This document shows, one piece after another, positions 30,970-41,692 of a stretch of DNA of 64,000 nucleotides. Every line of letters begins with the position of its first letter. Position 1 is the stretch's first letter. Under the pieces are notes generated by a model, which was not told where the DNA came from, searched no databases, and worked only from the letters and a program-made list of their open reading frames with translations. The translations under genes were made by a program, and so were the position numbers. Origin of the DNA: Trichomonas vaginalis G3 (Eukaryota > Parabasalia > Trichomonadida > Trichomonadidae); contig NC_067203.1 of NCBI RefSeq assembly GCF_026262505.1, forward strand, positions 10,292,001-10,356,000. The letters run 5' to 3'.

Positions 30970-32142
30970 ATGAATTGCAGTAAACTTCAATATGACGTGC
31001 TTGCAGAGTCATTTAAAGATTACATCGATACTTTCAATGAGCTATACAGGTTGCATGCTTACGATGAAAACGAAATTGACCTGATTTACAAAAATATCCA
31101 AAATAATTTGATCAAAACTAATTACTTCTCACCATCTCAGATATTAAAAATCATTTCGACTGTATCGAAATTCAATAATCGTTACATGAAGTCTTATTGG
31201 ACTATATTTAAAAAAATATATGAAGAATATCAGGTAAAACAAGTAATAGACATTGAATATGTTTTTGACTATTTTGTATTTAAAGAATATGGGATTAACT
31301 TCAATGAATATGATAAAATATTTTTCAGATTTTATGATTCCCAAAAATATTCATTAGAAGTTCATGAAGAAAACACAATATACATGGCAATTATGAATGA
31401 TGACAAAGAATCATTTATATTATTCACAGAAAGGGAAGGATTTGATGAAAATCAAAAAATAATGAGCGAATTATATCCATTTTCTAAAGCCGCTCATTCA
31501 TTACTTGAATTATGTTGTTATCATGGTGCTGTAGATTGTTTTAAGATATTAAGATCGAAATACAACTCTGAAATTACTATTATTTGTCTAAGATTTTCAT
31601 TTTTGAGTGGAAATCCAGAGATAATGAGTGAATGCTTGAAAAAGCATAAACCAGATCAAGATTGCATGTTCTTTGCAATTTGTTCGCATAATATTGACTT
31701 TGTTACTTTCTTGGTTAATGAATACAAGTTAGAAATTGATTTAGAACAGTGTGTAAAACTCCACAATCTTCAAGCATTTTTAGTTTATTTAGATTTAACG
31801 AATCAAATTAACACTTGTTTTGTTTATTCGCCAAGCTTCCATATTCCATCTCTTTGTGAATGTTTTCTTAATAATGGTGCTGATATTAATTCAAAAGAAT
31901 ACTATGGAAAAACTGCTCTTCATTATGCAGCAGAAAGTAAAGAAATTGTTGAACTTCTTCTTTTGCATAAAATTGATATCAATACAAAAGATATGTTTGG
32001 AAGAAGTGCTTTTAATTATGCAGCAGCAAAAGATTGTAAAGAAGTAATTCAAATACTAATTTCCAATGGTGCAGATGAGAAAATAAATGGATATATACGT
32101 CCAATTGCAAGAGATTTCGCACATCATGGAATGAATTTATGA
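30970..32142 (+). CDS. Ankyrin-repeat protein with DUF3447-like N-terminal region
   Basis: A 390-residue protein. Residues ~1-280 form the helical DUF3447-like module, with the family phrases LLELCCYHGAVDCFKILR, FSFLSGNPEIMSECLKKH and FFAICSHNIDFVTFLVNEY. Residues ~300-375 hold two to three ankyrin repeats (NNGADINSKEYYGKTALHYAA, LLHKIDINTKDMFGRSAFNYAA, ISNGADEKINGY). It is a close relative of the gene at 40118 but with far fewer repeats. Cytosolic; partner unknown. Confidence 0.9.
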   Translation: MNCSKLQYDVLAESFKDYIDTFNELYRLHAYDENEIDLIYKNIQNNLIKTNYFSPSQILKIISTVSKFNNRYMKSYWTIFKKIYEEYQVKQVIDIEYVFDYFVFKEYGINFNEYDKIFFRFYDSQKYSLEVHEENTIYMAIMNDDKESFILFTEREGFDENQKIMSELYPFSKAAHSLLELCCYHGAVDCFKILRSKYNSEITIICLRFSFLSGNPEIMSECLKKHKPDQDCMFFAICSHNIDFVTFLVNEYKLEIDLEQCVKLHNLQAFLVYLDLTNQINTCFVYSPSFHIPSLCECFLNNGADINSKEYYGKTALHYAAESKEIVELLLLHKIDINTKDMFGRSAFNYAAAKDCKEVIQILISNGADEKINGYIRPIARDFAHHGMNL

Positions 32143-32742
32143 ATAAATTATAACTTTGGTAAACAGGATAATATCATGTTCTCTTTATATTTAAGCGATG
32201 TAAGAGTTTTCTTAAAAAAATAATGTTTTATTTCTAGAAACATTCCTAAAACATCATTCTGCTTTTTCATGTTAAAAAATTCATCACATAAGGGTGTAAT
32301 TTAAATTGGCTAGTCACAAGTATAATGTTTAATAAATGAGGCAAATCAAATAGAGTTTTAATCTTTATTCATCTTGTTATTATATGATTAATAACCCCAT
32401 GAATTTTTAAAATTTCTGTTAAAAATATTGAATGTAACTTTGCACCCAGTGAGTCCAATGTTTGTGTAGTTCCAAAATAAATCATATATTACACACTAAT
32501 TTTTTCCCAAAATTGGAATAAAATAGCCACAGCTTTGTAAGAGAATGCTGTCTGACAATTTCGACTGATGGCAAAACTGACATATTTTTCAGAATGAGAC
32601 TCTATTGTATTAGTGGGTTTGCTCACATATTTTATCTGTTTCTTGTATATATGAATTGTGTCAGAAATCTAGCAGATCATGAATTGAAAATTTTGTCAAA
32701 AATTTAAGTGTCAATTTTTTTGGGAAATATTCGGATTTCATC
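32143..32742. other. Intergenic, upstream of kinase-ankyrin gene
   Basis: 600 bases without a gene. GTCAATTTTTTTG about 34 bases before the ATG at 32743 resembles the initiator motif. Confidence 0.45.
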
Positions 32743-35247
32743 ATGACCGAAACCGAGTCAGAATTTCAATTTCGGTCAGATGATTTTGAGAAGAAATCGA
32801 ATGTTAGGGATGGAAAATTCATTCGTGTTGACAGAGTAATTCACAAAGTCACAAAAAAGAAATATACATTAACAACCATCAAAATTCCCAATCCAAAGTT
32901 CAAAAATGAGGAAAATTGGCTTCCTAGAATCAAGTACCTTGCATCTCTGCATCACCCTGCAATCAAAACAATTGTTGGTTACATTGACAACGGAAACTTA
33001 CCAATTCTAGTAGACGATGATGAAGAAAATATGCCAGCTTTCCTCGAACTTACCAAATTTAAAATCAATTCGACAAACAAAATTTGTTTATTATTTAGCG
33101 CCGCAGTCGGATTGAAATATCTTCATGATAATAACATAGTTCACGGTGATTTCAAGACAAAATCCATTTACGTTTCTCATGATATGTATATAAAAGTTGC
33201 AGATTACGCTCCATTTCAAATCATCGTAAGGAATGCCAGAAAAGACGCTTCCTTGAAGTCCAGTGTTTATATCGCCCCTGAATTGTACCAAGGATCCCCT
33301 CCAACAAAGGAATCCGACATTTATGCTTTCGGAACTTTGTTATTTAGTTTCTACACGTTGAAATTTTCAATGGGAAGGAAGATTTTGAATGGTCCTTTTT
33401 CAGAGCTTGCTGTTTCCGGTGAAAGAGTCAACATTCCTGATATAATTCCAATTAAAATTCAAAGTTTGATCGAAAGATGCTGGAAACAGAACCCACAAGA
33501 GAGGCCAACCATGGAAGAAATTGTTTTTCAGCTATATACATTATGGGATCTCTGCTTTTTCAATCCTGATTCAAGAATTTTCAAAGATGTGGTCCAAACA
33601 TTAGGAGGACCGCCTCCAGAAGGGACATTTGACTTCAAGAGTGATAAGTTGATTCCATTTAATTACACACTATCTCCTTTTCCTTCAAAAAAGCAAATTT
33701 ATTATTCAAACGCTGATTGTGAGCTTTTATGCGAAAATTCTAGGTTCTATGCAGCCCAAATCATTCATCTGCAGAAACTGTTGACTTGTATGAAGGTTAC
33801 TTCAGCAGAATTAGTTGCTTCTTATATTTCAGATTCAATTTTTGTCAAATCTCCTGAATATTGGGATATTCTTGTAGAAAACATTATGTATATCTCAAGA
33901 GTACATTATAGGAACATAAATGATTACGCAACATTGATTTTTGACTTAATCAAACAATCTCCTCAAATTAAGGACTTTCTTCTTGAATCCTTCTTCGCAG
34001 TTAATGATGATGAGAACTGCTACCCTGCAAAAGTACCTGTAGTTACAACTCTTTACTTTTTGAAAAAATTGGGAGCATATTCTGATGAAAACATAGTTTC
34101 TAGGATTAGAAATCTCTTCATGAGTAACCAAACAGTCAAAAGATTCATATCAATCTTGTTCTGTTACTTCGCTCCTGAAATTGAAAAATCTGATCCGGAA
34201 TTTTACCAAAATATCAAGAATATGGTAAAGAATGAGACGCAGAACTGCTTCTTCCCAAAGGCTTTCAGCAATTGGTTCAAAAATCTCAAAAAATACCGAG
34301 AAAATAATTGGAAATTTATGAGGGAATCAATTGAAGAGCATAAAAGTGTATACAAAGTACGCCAAATAATTATTAATGATGATTACAAACAGCTTTCCGA
34401 GCTAATGTTGAATCCTGACGATACATTGACAACTCGCATTGAACCAGAGATCTACGACCCTTGTATTATCATGCACAATCGTCCAAACATTGCGCATGCT
34501 TGCCCTATCCATTCTGCAACCCGTTGTTTCCAGATTCTCCAACTTGGAAAATTTGATTTGAGCGCAAGAGACTTAAAATACATGTTTCTGCCCAGTTTCA
34601 TCATCGCTTCCAATTGTGAGGACTTTTATGACCTTCTAACAAGAAAAGTCGTTGAAGTTGAGACATCATTGCAAATTTCAACTTCTTACTTCAGATATGA
34701 GTTGTTTTATAACCTTGTTAAGCTTGATAAAGCAGATATAACTAAGCCAGATAAGCTTGGTTATCTTCTTATCAACGCAGCCGTAATTTCAGGAAATGTT
34801 GACATTCTTTTATACTGTTTATCAAATGGTGTTGATGTAATGCAGCGAGAGAACTTCGGATGGACGCCTCTGCACTGGGCGGCCTTTAAATCCAAAGTTT
34901 CTATTTTATCAATATTAAATGGAGCGGAAGGTGTTGATCCGAACATCGCTGATGACTGGGGAATTACTCCTTTGCATCTGGCTGCGGAATACGGAAGCGA
35001 CAAAGGATTACAAGAGTTAATGAGATACAAAAACTTAAATGTAAATATTTGTGACAAAAGAGGACAATCACCATTACACAAAGCTGTTGAAAGTGGTGAA
35101 ATAACAAATGTGAAGATAATTTTGTCAGATAAAAGAGTTGATACTCAAATTTGCGACAAAAAGAAGAGAACTCCTTATGATTTAGCAATTAAAAGAGGAA
35201 GAAATGATATAGCTGAGTTTATTAAAAACTCACGTCCTGTTGTTTAA
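32743..35247 (+). CDS. Kinase-like domain fused to ankyrin repeats
   Basis: An 834-residue protein. Residues ~20-270 are a TKL-type kinase fold. The beta-3 lysine is in LTTIKIP, the catalytic loop reads IVHGDFKTKS near 132-141 (HRD is HGD, and the usual N is S), the DFG position reads ADYA near 154, APE is kept (IAPELYQ), and RCWKQNPQERPTMEEI is the conserved end. There is no recognisable glycine-rich loop. Loss of the metal-binding N and of DFG glycine suggests weak or no catalysis (pseudokinase). A long helical middle follows, then ankyrin repeats from ~670 to 830. Kinase-ankyrin fusions of this type are common in trichomonads. Confidence 0.88.
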   Translation: MTETESEFQFRSDDFEKKSNVRDGKFIRVDRVIHKVTKKKYTLTTIKIPNPKFKNEENWLPRIKYLASLHHPAIKTIVGYIDNGNLPILVDDDEENMPAFLELTKFKINSTNKICLLFSAAVGLKYLHDNNIVHGDFKTKSIYVSHDMYIKVADYAPFQIIVRNARKDASLKSSVYIAPELYQGSPPTKESDIYAFGTLLFSFYTLKFSMGRKILNGPFSELAVSGERVNIPDIIPIKIQSLIERCWKQNPQERPTMEEIVFQLYTLWDLCFFNPDSRIFKDVVQTLGGPPPEGTFDFKSDKLIPFNYTLSPFPSKKQIYYSNADCELLCENSRFYAAQIIHLQKLLTCMKVTSAELVASYISDSIFVKSPEYWDILVENIMYISRVHYRNINDYATLIFDLIKQSPQIKDFLLESFFAVNDDENCYPAKVPVVTTLYFLKKLGAYSDENIVSRIRNLFMSNQTVKRFISILFCYFAPEIEKSDPEFYQNIKNMVKNETQNCFFPKAFSNWFKNLKKYRENNWKFMRESIEEHKSVYKVRQIIINDDYKQLSELMLNPDDTLTTRIEPEIYDPCIIMHNRPNIAHACPIHSATRCFQILQLGKFDLSARDLKYMFLPSFIIASNCEDFYDLLTRKVVEVETSLQISTSYFRYELFYNLVKLDKADITKPDKLGYLLINAAVISGNVDILLYCLSNGVDVMQRENFGWTPLHWAAFKSKVSILSILNGAEGVDPNIADDWGITPLHLAAEYGSDKGLQELMRYKNLNVNICDKRGQSPLHKAVESGEITNVKIILSDKRVDTQICDKKKRTPYDLAIKRGRNDIAEFIKNSRPVV

Positions 35248-35482
35248 TTTGTTTATATAAAATGTGTTTTTAAATTTTTACACTTAAATGTACTTTTTCT
35301 CTATGATAGAATTGATGTTTTTATGAATAAACTTAAATATAGCATACATTGATCATACTCTATCTTATCATTGTTTCAAAATCTAAAAAGGATCTCTAGA
35401 AAAAGACTCTAGGTGTAACTAACGTATTTTTTTTGTAAAATAAAAAAATCTCTTTCATATGATTATTGAATGAGATTTTACA

Positions 35483-35556
35483 AAACTACGTGACAAAACC
35501 TAGGTGAATCTCGATTTGTTAGAGGGAGTAATTAGTATGGTTTTGTCACGCAGTTT
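35483..35556. repeat. 18-bp inverted repeat around a 38-base centre
   Basis: The arms contain ACGTGACAAAACC and its complement with one mismatch (A versus G), and weaker pairing continues outward. It could form a hairpin or be a tiny inverted-repeat element. The kinase gene ends ~235 bases upstream, so it is not its terminator. Confidence 0.6.
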
Positions 35557-35841
35557 ATAAACTCATCGATCTTGTGGATGAAAACTGAAATTCATTTTTA
35601 CTTTAATTTAAATTCTCCTGATGAATAAATTCTATTTTTATCTATATATACTTTCATTCTAATTTTGAACTATGATTTTACATACTCTACCTTCTTCATG
35701 CATGAAATCTACATGTAATAATATTTTATAACTGTTTTCAGAAATTTGAATTAATAAACCGGTTTTCAGATATGCGTAAATGTCTCCTTAAGGACATATG
35801 TATATATATGTGAATATTTCATCCAATGTGAATATTTCATC

Positions 35842-35925
35842 TCACATGGCACATATATCCATGAAAAAGATGAAGATGGACAAACTACACTTCATGCTGC
35901 AGCAGAATAATATTAAGAAACTGCC
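35842..35925 (+). pseudogene. Isolated ankyrin-repeat remnant
   Basis: The frame from 35842 reads SHGTYIHEKDEDGQTTLHAAAE, then stops, with ETAE following in the same frame. This is one repeat of the family at 1847, 30970 and 40118, with no gene around it. Confidence 0.7.
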
Positions 35926-36036
35926 GAATAATATTATAGTGTTCCTAAATAAGATACTATTCTTTCTTATTTTATTTGCTTTTTGAAACAAAATTGGATT
36001 TGTATTTTGCAATTTCATTTATTGAATGAAAACTAA

Positions 36037-37288
36037 TCACCAATGCCTTATATAGTCGTTATATGTTAATATAAATTCTGTAATATTAGCAATAGGATAT
36101 GATGGGTCTAAAAATCTTTTCAAACCTTCAAGATTTGTCCAAGAGCCATGATTGACTGCATCAACAACCCTCTGAGTATACTTTATCATATCTGTATAAT
36201 TGGTTAGTTGAGGTTTTCTCGAAATAATGTCTCGATCTGGATGAACGACTCCAATCATGAAGATATGAAGATGGTTACATAATTGTACGTTTGGTCCATC
36301 AGCACTCGATGAAAATAACAAAACCATTCCTGTTTTTTCATGCATGAAAATTGCATTGTAGATTCCAGAACCTTGAACAGTTACTAATATCTTTAGTGAC
36401 ATCCAAAATTTTACGATTCTCATCAAAGATATTCCATAAAAATTGTCGTCTCTTATCCATTTGCAACCTTTCTCAATAATTGTATTCTCATTGAGAGATT
36501 TAACAAGAGTACGTACCTCATATATAAATCTACCAGATCTTCGTGGCCTATTTGCAACAACATATCTTTCTGGTTTAATTTTTTTGTAATCTTCTTTTTG
36601 AAAGACAATTTCTCTAATTCTATGTATCCCTCCGCTCGTATATCCATGGGCTAGTTCTAATGTATGAATTACCCATAATTTTCTTACAAAAAATTGTTCA
36701 TCATCTTTGAGAGTAACAAAAGTTATGTTTAATCCAAGATATCGAACAAAAATCATACGTAGCTTTATAATGAAGCTTTGGTCTCAGAACAATGATACCT
36801 CTTTCCATCAAATCTTTCGGTACAAATATCATAGTCCATATTTGTACATAATGAACTAATTCATCAAAACAATGGGTAGTTCGTTTGATTGGTGCTAAAA
36901 TATTTGCTTTCTCAAAGGCAAATAATTTGATTAAAGTATCATTTTGAATTATCATTTTTCTTTGATAGTATGCATCAGGAATTAGCGATACATGTACTAA
37001 TGACTGTGTTGAATAATTATTTGGTATCCTAATGGTATCTTTATATGGTTTTAAAGTAATTTTCGAAAAATTTACGCTTTCATTTGGCTCACGAGTAATC
37101 ATTGTGTATTTTATCCATCTCAACCATTCATTTCTTGTGATTTTCGGTTGAGATAGATAAAATAAAAGAAATGAATCTTTGATTTCTGGAATATCATTAA
37201 TCGCTTTAATGCATATGAGTATGGAAGCACATCCAACGAAAAAATAAATTTTGATTGCCATTTTAGGAAAACAAATCATTCGTCTCAT
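36037..37288 (-). pseudogene. Frameshifted GT61-type glycosyltransferase
   Basis: Two overlapping frames on the minus strand (37288 to 36701, and 36756 to 36037) together cover the length of the intact paralog at 38263-39543. The first holds an N-terminal membrane anchor (IKIYFFVGCASILICIKAI) and the variable stem. The second holds FFVRKLWVIH, ELAHGYTSGGIHRIREIVF, then SGIYNAIFMHEKTGMVLLF, the family-61 donor-site block. A single frameshift in the overlap accounts for the split; a sequencing error is possible. It is head-to-head with its paralog, about 970 bases apart. Confidence 0.8.
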
Positions 37289-38262
37289 ATCAAAAATTGG
37301 ATATTGAATACAAGTTTTAATTAATGAATCGAAAGCATATAAATAGAACTACAATAATAATTCACAAATAACTCGTGAAATAAGCTTAAAAAGTAAATTT
37401 CTGGCATCAACTCAATGAATTGCTTCCTAATTCAGAGTTTACTATTAATGTTGTTCACAATCAACTATGTGAACTGAGAATAGCTAAATATAATATCATT
37501 TCATAATTAAATCAAGTTTTTGAAATTATTACTCTATAATCTTGTTACGCCATATTTTTTTGACCAAATAGATTTTTTCAACATGTATCATTAAGGAATT
37601 AATTACTGTTTAACATCATTTCGAAATGGTCCTAAGCATGCCAAATGAAGTTATTTTGAGCAGCTGTTTGCTCTCAAAATGTCACTTTTTCAACTCAAAA
37701 AATTTTATACATGAGATAAATTAGTGTCAAACTCCGAAGTTTAAGCGATACAGGCAATATTTAACTATGTACAGTGGAAGATAATACGGAACAGCATTGT
37801 TTTGCTGCAGAAATTACTATTAATACGATTAGTATAGCAAGAAAATGCTGATTGTAAAAATCATATCCATTTTTCAATTTTATTAGGGTCCGTAAATTTT
37901 TATTGAAGGTACCATAGCTACCTGAGCAATCAATTTTACAAATTTGTCATGAAAGTAGTTATGACCTCAATATGACTAAAGCTTTAGTATCAAATTACAC
38001 TTTCCCGATTTTCAGAGCATTAAAGTATGTTAAAGAACATAGCTGTGAGTTTATGATATAGCTAATATACTAATAGAACTATTTATAAAAAGTTTATTTT
38101 CACCTGAAGATCAATAATACGTTGAAATCCAATATAATTTGAATTGATATCAATATTTAACTTCTATTTTGCAATTTGTTTTCCTTATTTATTCAATGAA
38201 TGAAATTGGATTTCAAAATGTCAAAAATTTCAAAAATCTGTTTTACAGATTTGGATAGATAA
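37289..38262. other. Intergenic between head-to-head GT61 genes
   Basis: 974 bases holding both promoters. I see no repeat or RNA gene. Confidence 0.5.
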
Positions 38263-39543
38263 ATGTGGGTAAATTCAGGAGTCTCCGCCCGCATATTTTA
38301 TACTTTAACTGCAGTGTCAATCCTTGTCTACGTAAAACTTATTTTATTCACAATAAACACTGCAGAAGGTTTCAATCTTTATGGAGATTTTATAGCAATT
38401 CCTTTAAAAACCGGACCAAAACCGAAAATCATGTTTTATAAGCTTCCTTACATAACATTAGAGCACAATATCTACAAATTAGACCCAAGCGTATTAAATA
38501 ATTCATTAGCTACAACTGATAGGAGCACAGAAGTAGCAGAAGTTGTTCAAAGATATGCAGGTATGTCAAATTGTTACATTGCCTATTTCGAAAATATGCT
38601 TTACGCTGGCGAATCTGCCTTTTTACATAATAAAGCCATAAGAACTGCCACTTTTGACAGCGCTGTTTATGAAGCAAAAACTACAGTTGGTACTATTGAT
38701 ACTGCCATTCAATACAGACAAAACTTTTTAATGTGGGGTCATAATATCCACGATTTTCTATGCGCCACAATGTTTGTTCCAAGAGAAGTGTTACGAAAAG
38801 GAGCCTATGCGTTTGCTCCTCTTCACTATTATCAAAATACCCAAAGATTAATAGATTTCTTACATCTTAACATTACATTGATCAAATTTGAGAGTGGTGA
38901 GCAATATTTTGTCCGAAAACTATACGTAGTAGCAAATCATGCATTTGCGCATGGTTACACAGTTTATGGTATCTACAAAATGCGCGAACTTGTTTTTGAA
39001 AGATTCAATAACACAAAAGACAAAGCCACGCGTTTTGTTGTTTTCAACAGACCAAAAGGAGAATCTAGGCGTATCCACAATGAAGAAGAACTTCTTGCTG
39101 CTCTTAAAGCGAACACTACAATTGATCCAGGAAAAGAATGGGAATTAATTGATAAACCTTACGGGGATTGGGATTATACATGTAAATTATGGATGACATT
39201 TAAAGTCATTGTGTCTCCGAGTGGATCAATGTTATACAATTCCATATTCATGCCGAATAAAACAGGAATGTGTGTAATGTTCACGAGACAACTTGATCGA
39301 CCAAATCTGCAGTTGGCAATCGGTTCTAACATTTATTTGATCGGTGTCACACATTTGAATATGGAACATCACTTTTCTGAACCAATTCCTTGTGATGTTG
39401 AAAGAATGGTATGGTGTACGCAAAGAATTGTTGATGCTGTGAAATCTGAAGGTAATATTGATCGTACAAATCTGAAACCTGGATTTGATATCGATGCTTA
39501 TATATCAGAATCTAGAAATCCTCGTGAATTTGGAGAATTTTAG
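38263..39543 (+). CDS. GT61 (DUF563)-type glycosyltransferase, type II membrane protein
   Basis: A 426-residue protein. A single hydrophobic segment at residues ~12-34 (FYTLTAVSILVYVKLILF) after a short basic tail makes it a type II Golgi/ER anchor. The luminal part contains FVRKLYVVANHAFAHGYT, FVVFNRPKGESRRIHNEEEL, then SPSGSMLYNSIFMPNKTG, which fits the GT61 block G..L.N..FMP.GT. It then continues to a late conserved E-R-W region. GT61 enzymes transfer xylose, N-acetylglucosamine or other sugars to glycans and proteins; the substrate here is unknown. A few N-glycosylation sequons are present. Confidence 0.85.
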   Translation: MWVNSGVSARIFYTLTAVSILVYVKLILFTINTAEGFNLYGDFIAIPLKTGPKPKIMFYKLPYITLEHNIYKLDPSVLNNSLATTDRSTEVAEVVQRYAGMSNCYIAYFENMLYAGESAFLHNKAIRTATFDSAVYEAKTTVGTIDTAIQYRQNFLMWGHNIHDFLCATMFVPREVLRKGAYAFAPLHYYQNTQRLIDFLHLNITLIKFESGEQYFVRKLYVVANHAFAHGYTVYGIYKMRELVFERFNNTKDKATRFVVFNRPKGESRRIHNEEELLAALKANTTIDPGKEWELIDKPYGDWDYTCKLWMTFKVIVSPSGSMLYNSIFMPNKTGMCVMFTRQLDRPNLQLAIGSNIYLIGVTHLNMEHHFSEPIPCDVERMVWCTQRIVDAVKSEGNIDRTNLKPGFDIDAYISESRNPREFGEF

Positions 39544-40117
39544 TATTATATTGTTTGATAATAAAATTAAAATGTTTGTGTTATTAGTTATTTCAAAACA
39601 TTACGATTTTTCTAATTGATGAGTGGTAATAATTGAAAATGCATGAAATCATAATCCAATAATTCAACAATAGTGTTCATTAAAATTTCATTCCCAAAAT
39701 TATAATGCCAAAAAAATTGAGAGAATGTCAGAAAGTGGTAACTGCGCCCTTAATTTTTTTTAATTTTATTTTATATTATATTAAGGATGTCGGAACTGCC
39801 AAAAGCCAAGCTTGGCAATTCTTGGATGAACAAAATTTTGAAAAAAAATTAGTAAAATTTGCATTATTTAAGTCTGAAAGAAGCAAGAGAATGCTATATT
39901 TTAGTTTCTATACATTTTTGAAATAAAATGGTGGCATTATTAATGATTTTTAGAAATTTGATATTTGAAATTGAATCATTTGATATTTTTACCGAGTCTG
40001 CATTCTTAATTATATTATTTCTAATGAAATTCTATCTTGAAAATACCAGAAAAAATAAAGATAAATATCTTATGTAAGAACATTATTTTTTCGCGCCATG
40101 CAAAATAAGAAGTTTCA
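39544..40117. other. Intergenic; solo end of a TTAA-type repeat
   Basis: A 73-codon open frame at 39705 is not recognisable. Within it, at about 39727-39748, GTCAGAAAGTGG then ACTGCGCCCTTAA matches the sequence just left of the TTAA element at 43460-43482. That suggests a shared repeat end. Confidence 0.45.
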
Positions 40118-41692
40118 TCATATCTTCATGATAATATATTTCTGCAATACGAAGTGCAGTTTGTTCAAATTTATTTTTTTCATTGATATTAGCACCATGT
40201 GAAATGAGATATTCAGCAGTTTCTTTACTATTATTTCATGCTGCATTATGAAGTGCGGTTTCTCCATTTTTATTTTTTCATTGATATTAGCACCATGAGA
40301 AATAAGAAATTCAGCAGTTTCTTTATTATTTTCCCATGTTGCAGTATGAAGTGCGGTTTCTCCATTTTTATTTTTTTCATTGATATTAGCACCATGAGAA
40401 ATAAGAAATTCAGCAGTTTCTTTATTATTTTCCCATGTTGCAGTATGAAGTGCGGTTTCTCCATTTTTATTTTTTTCATTGATATTAGCACCATGAGAAA
40501 TAAGAAATTCAGCAGTTTCTTTATTATTTTCCCATGTTGCAGTATGAAGTGCGGTTTCTCCATTTTTATTTTTTTCATTGATATTAGCACCATGAGAAAT
40601 AAGAAATTCAGTAGTTTCTTTATTATTTTCCCATGTTGCAGTATGAAGTGCGGTTTCTCCATTTTTATTTTTTTCATTGATATTAGCACCATGAGAAATA
40701 AGAAATTCAGCAGTTTCTTTACTATTTTTCCATGCTGCCATATGAAGTGCGGTATCTCCATATTTATCTTTTCCATTGATATTAGCACCATGTGAAAGGA
40801 AGTATTCCAAAAGGGACGGAATATTAAATATCGGTGAATAAACAAAGCATTTGTTAATATCATTAGTTTGATCGAAATAAACTAAAAAGGATTCAAGATT
40901 ATTGTATAGTCCACAATATTCTAAATTGATCTCTATATTGTATTCATTCACCAAGAATGTAATAAAATCTATGTTGTGTGAGATAATTGCATATTCCATG
41001 CATTTCATATCTGGCTCGTGATATTTCAAACATTCACTCATAATGTCAGAATTTCCTCCTAAAAATGAAAATTTTAGACATGTTTCAGTTATTTCTGAGC
41101 TGAATTTTGTTCTTAATAACTTGAAACAATCAACCGCTCCATGGTAACAACATAATTCAAGCAATGAATATCCGTTATTAGAATATGGATATAATTCGCT
41201 TTCAATAATTTGATTTTTATCAAATCCATCTTTTTCAGTGAATTGTATGAATCTTTCTAAGTCATTATTCATAATTGCTGTGTAAATTGTATTTTCCGCA
41301 TGAATTTCGAAATTTTCTGAATGATCTTTATCAAAATCAGCAGATTTATGTAATTTAATTCCATATTCTTTATAAAACAGGAAGTTTAGAATAAATGGGA
41401 GATTGTTGACTTCTTCCACATGATATTCATCGTAAATGAGTTTGGCAAGAAATAAATATGACTTTGCAAATCGATTGTTGTACGGAATGATACATAAAAT
41501 ATAGTTCATAATTATTTGAGATGGACATTTCTTTGAATCAATCAATTCTGTTTTGATAATTTTGTAAATTTTGTTTAATTCTCCTTCGTTTTCCGTTTTT
41601 AGCTGATACAATGCAAGATATGAATCGATGTAGTATTTGTAGATACTTCGTAATTTGTAGTATTTGCTTGAATTAACGTCTTGGTCGGACAT
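40118..41692 (-). CDS. Ankyrin/DUF3447 protein with near-identical 99-bp repeats, damaged C-terminus
   Basis: The frame encodes 524 residues: a DUF3447-like module (~1-285) and then ankyrin repeats. Five consecutive units ISHGANINEKNKNGETALHT, then ATWENNKETAEFL, are almost identical at DNA level (99 bp, differing by isolated bases), a sign of recent expansion. At about 40274-40279 a T-run is one base shorter than in the other copies, so the last ~53 residues are read out of frame. The next repeat, in the original frame, carries a TGA where other copies have Trp. The gene is therefore probably shortened or in early decay. Confidence 0.88.
   Translation of the reverse strand: MSDQDVNSSKYYKLRSIYKYYIDSYLALYQLKTENEGELNKIYKIIKTELIDSKKCPSQIIMNYILCIIPYNNRFAKSYLFLAKLIYDEYHVEEVNNLPFILNFLFYKEYGIKLHKSADFDKDHSENFEIHAENTIYTAIMNNDLERFIQFTEKDGFDKNQIIESELYPYSNNGYSLLELCCYHGAVDCFKLLRTKFSSEITETCLKFSFLGGNSDIMSECLKYHEPDMKCMEYAIISHNIDFITFLVNEYNIEINLEYCGLYNNLESFLVYFDQTNDINKCFVYSPIFNIPSLLEYFLSHGANINGKDKYGDTALHMAAWKNSKETAEFLISHGANINEKNKNGETALHTATWENNKETTEFLISHGANINEKNKNGETALHTATWENNKETAEFLISHGANINEKNKNGETALHTATWENNKETAEFLISHGANINEKNKNGETALHTATWENNKETAEFLISHGANINEKIKMEKPHFIMQHEIIVKKLLNISFHMVLISMKKINLNKLHFVLQKYIIMKI

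Larger units (their letters stand above)
35248..36036. other. Intergenic with palindrome and ankyrin relic
   Basis: Contains an 18-bp inverted repeat (35483-35500 with 35539-35556, one mismatch) and an isolated ankyrin-repeat remnant at 35842-35925, both listed separately. Otherwise nothing recognised. Confidence 0.5.

Noticed and set aside
39705-39926. 73-codon frame
   Set aside because: It begins in a repeat end and shows no family features; possibly a scrap of an unknown gene.
40238-40863. Periodic frames on both strands over the 99-bp ankyrin units
   Set aside because: Shadows of the tandem ankyrin repeats, not separate genes.
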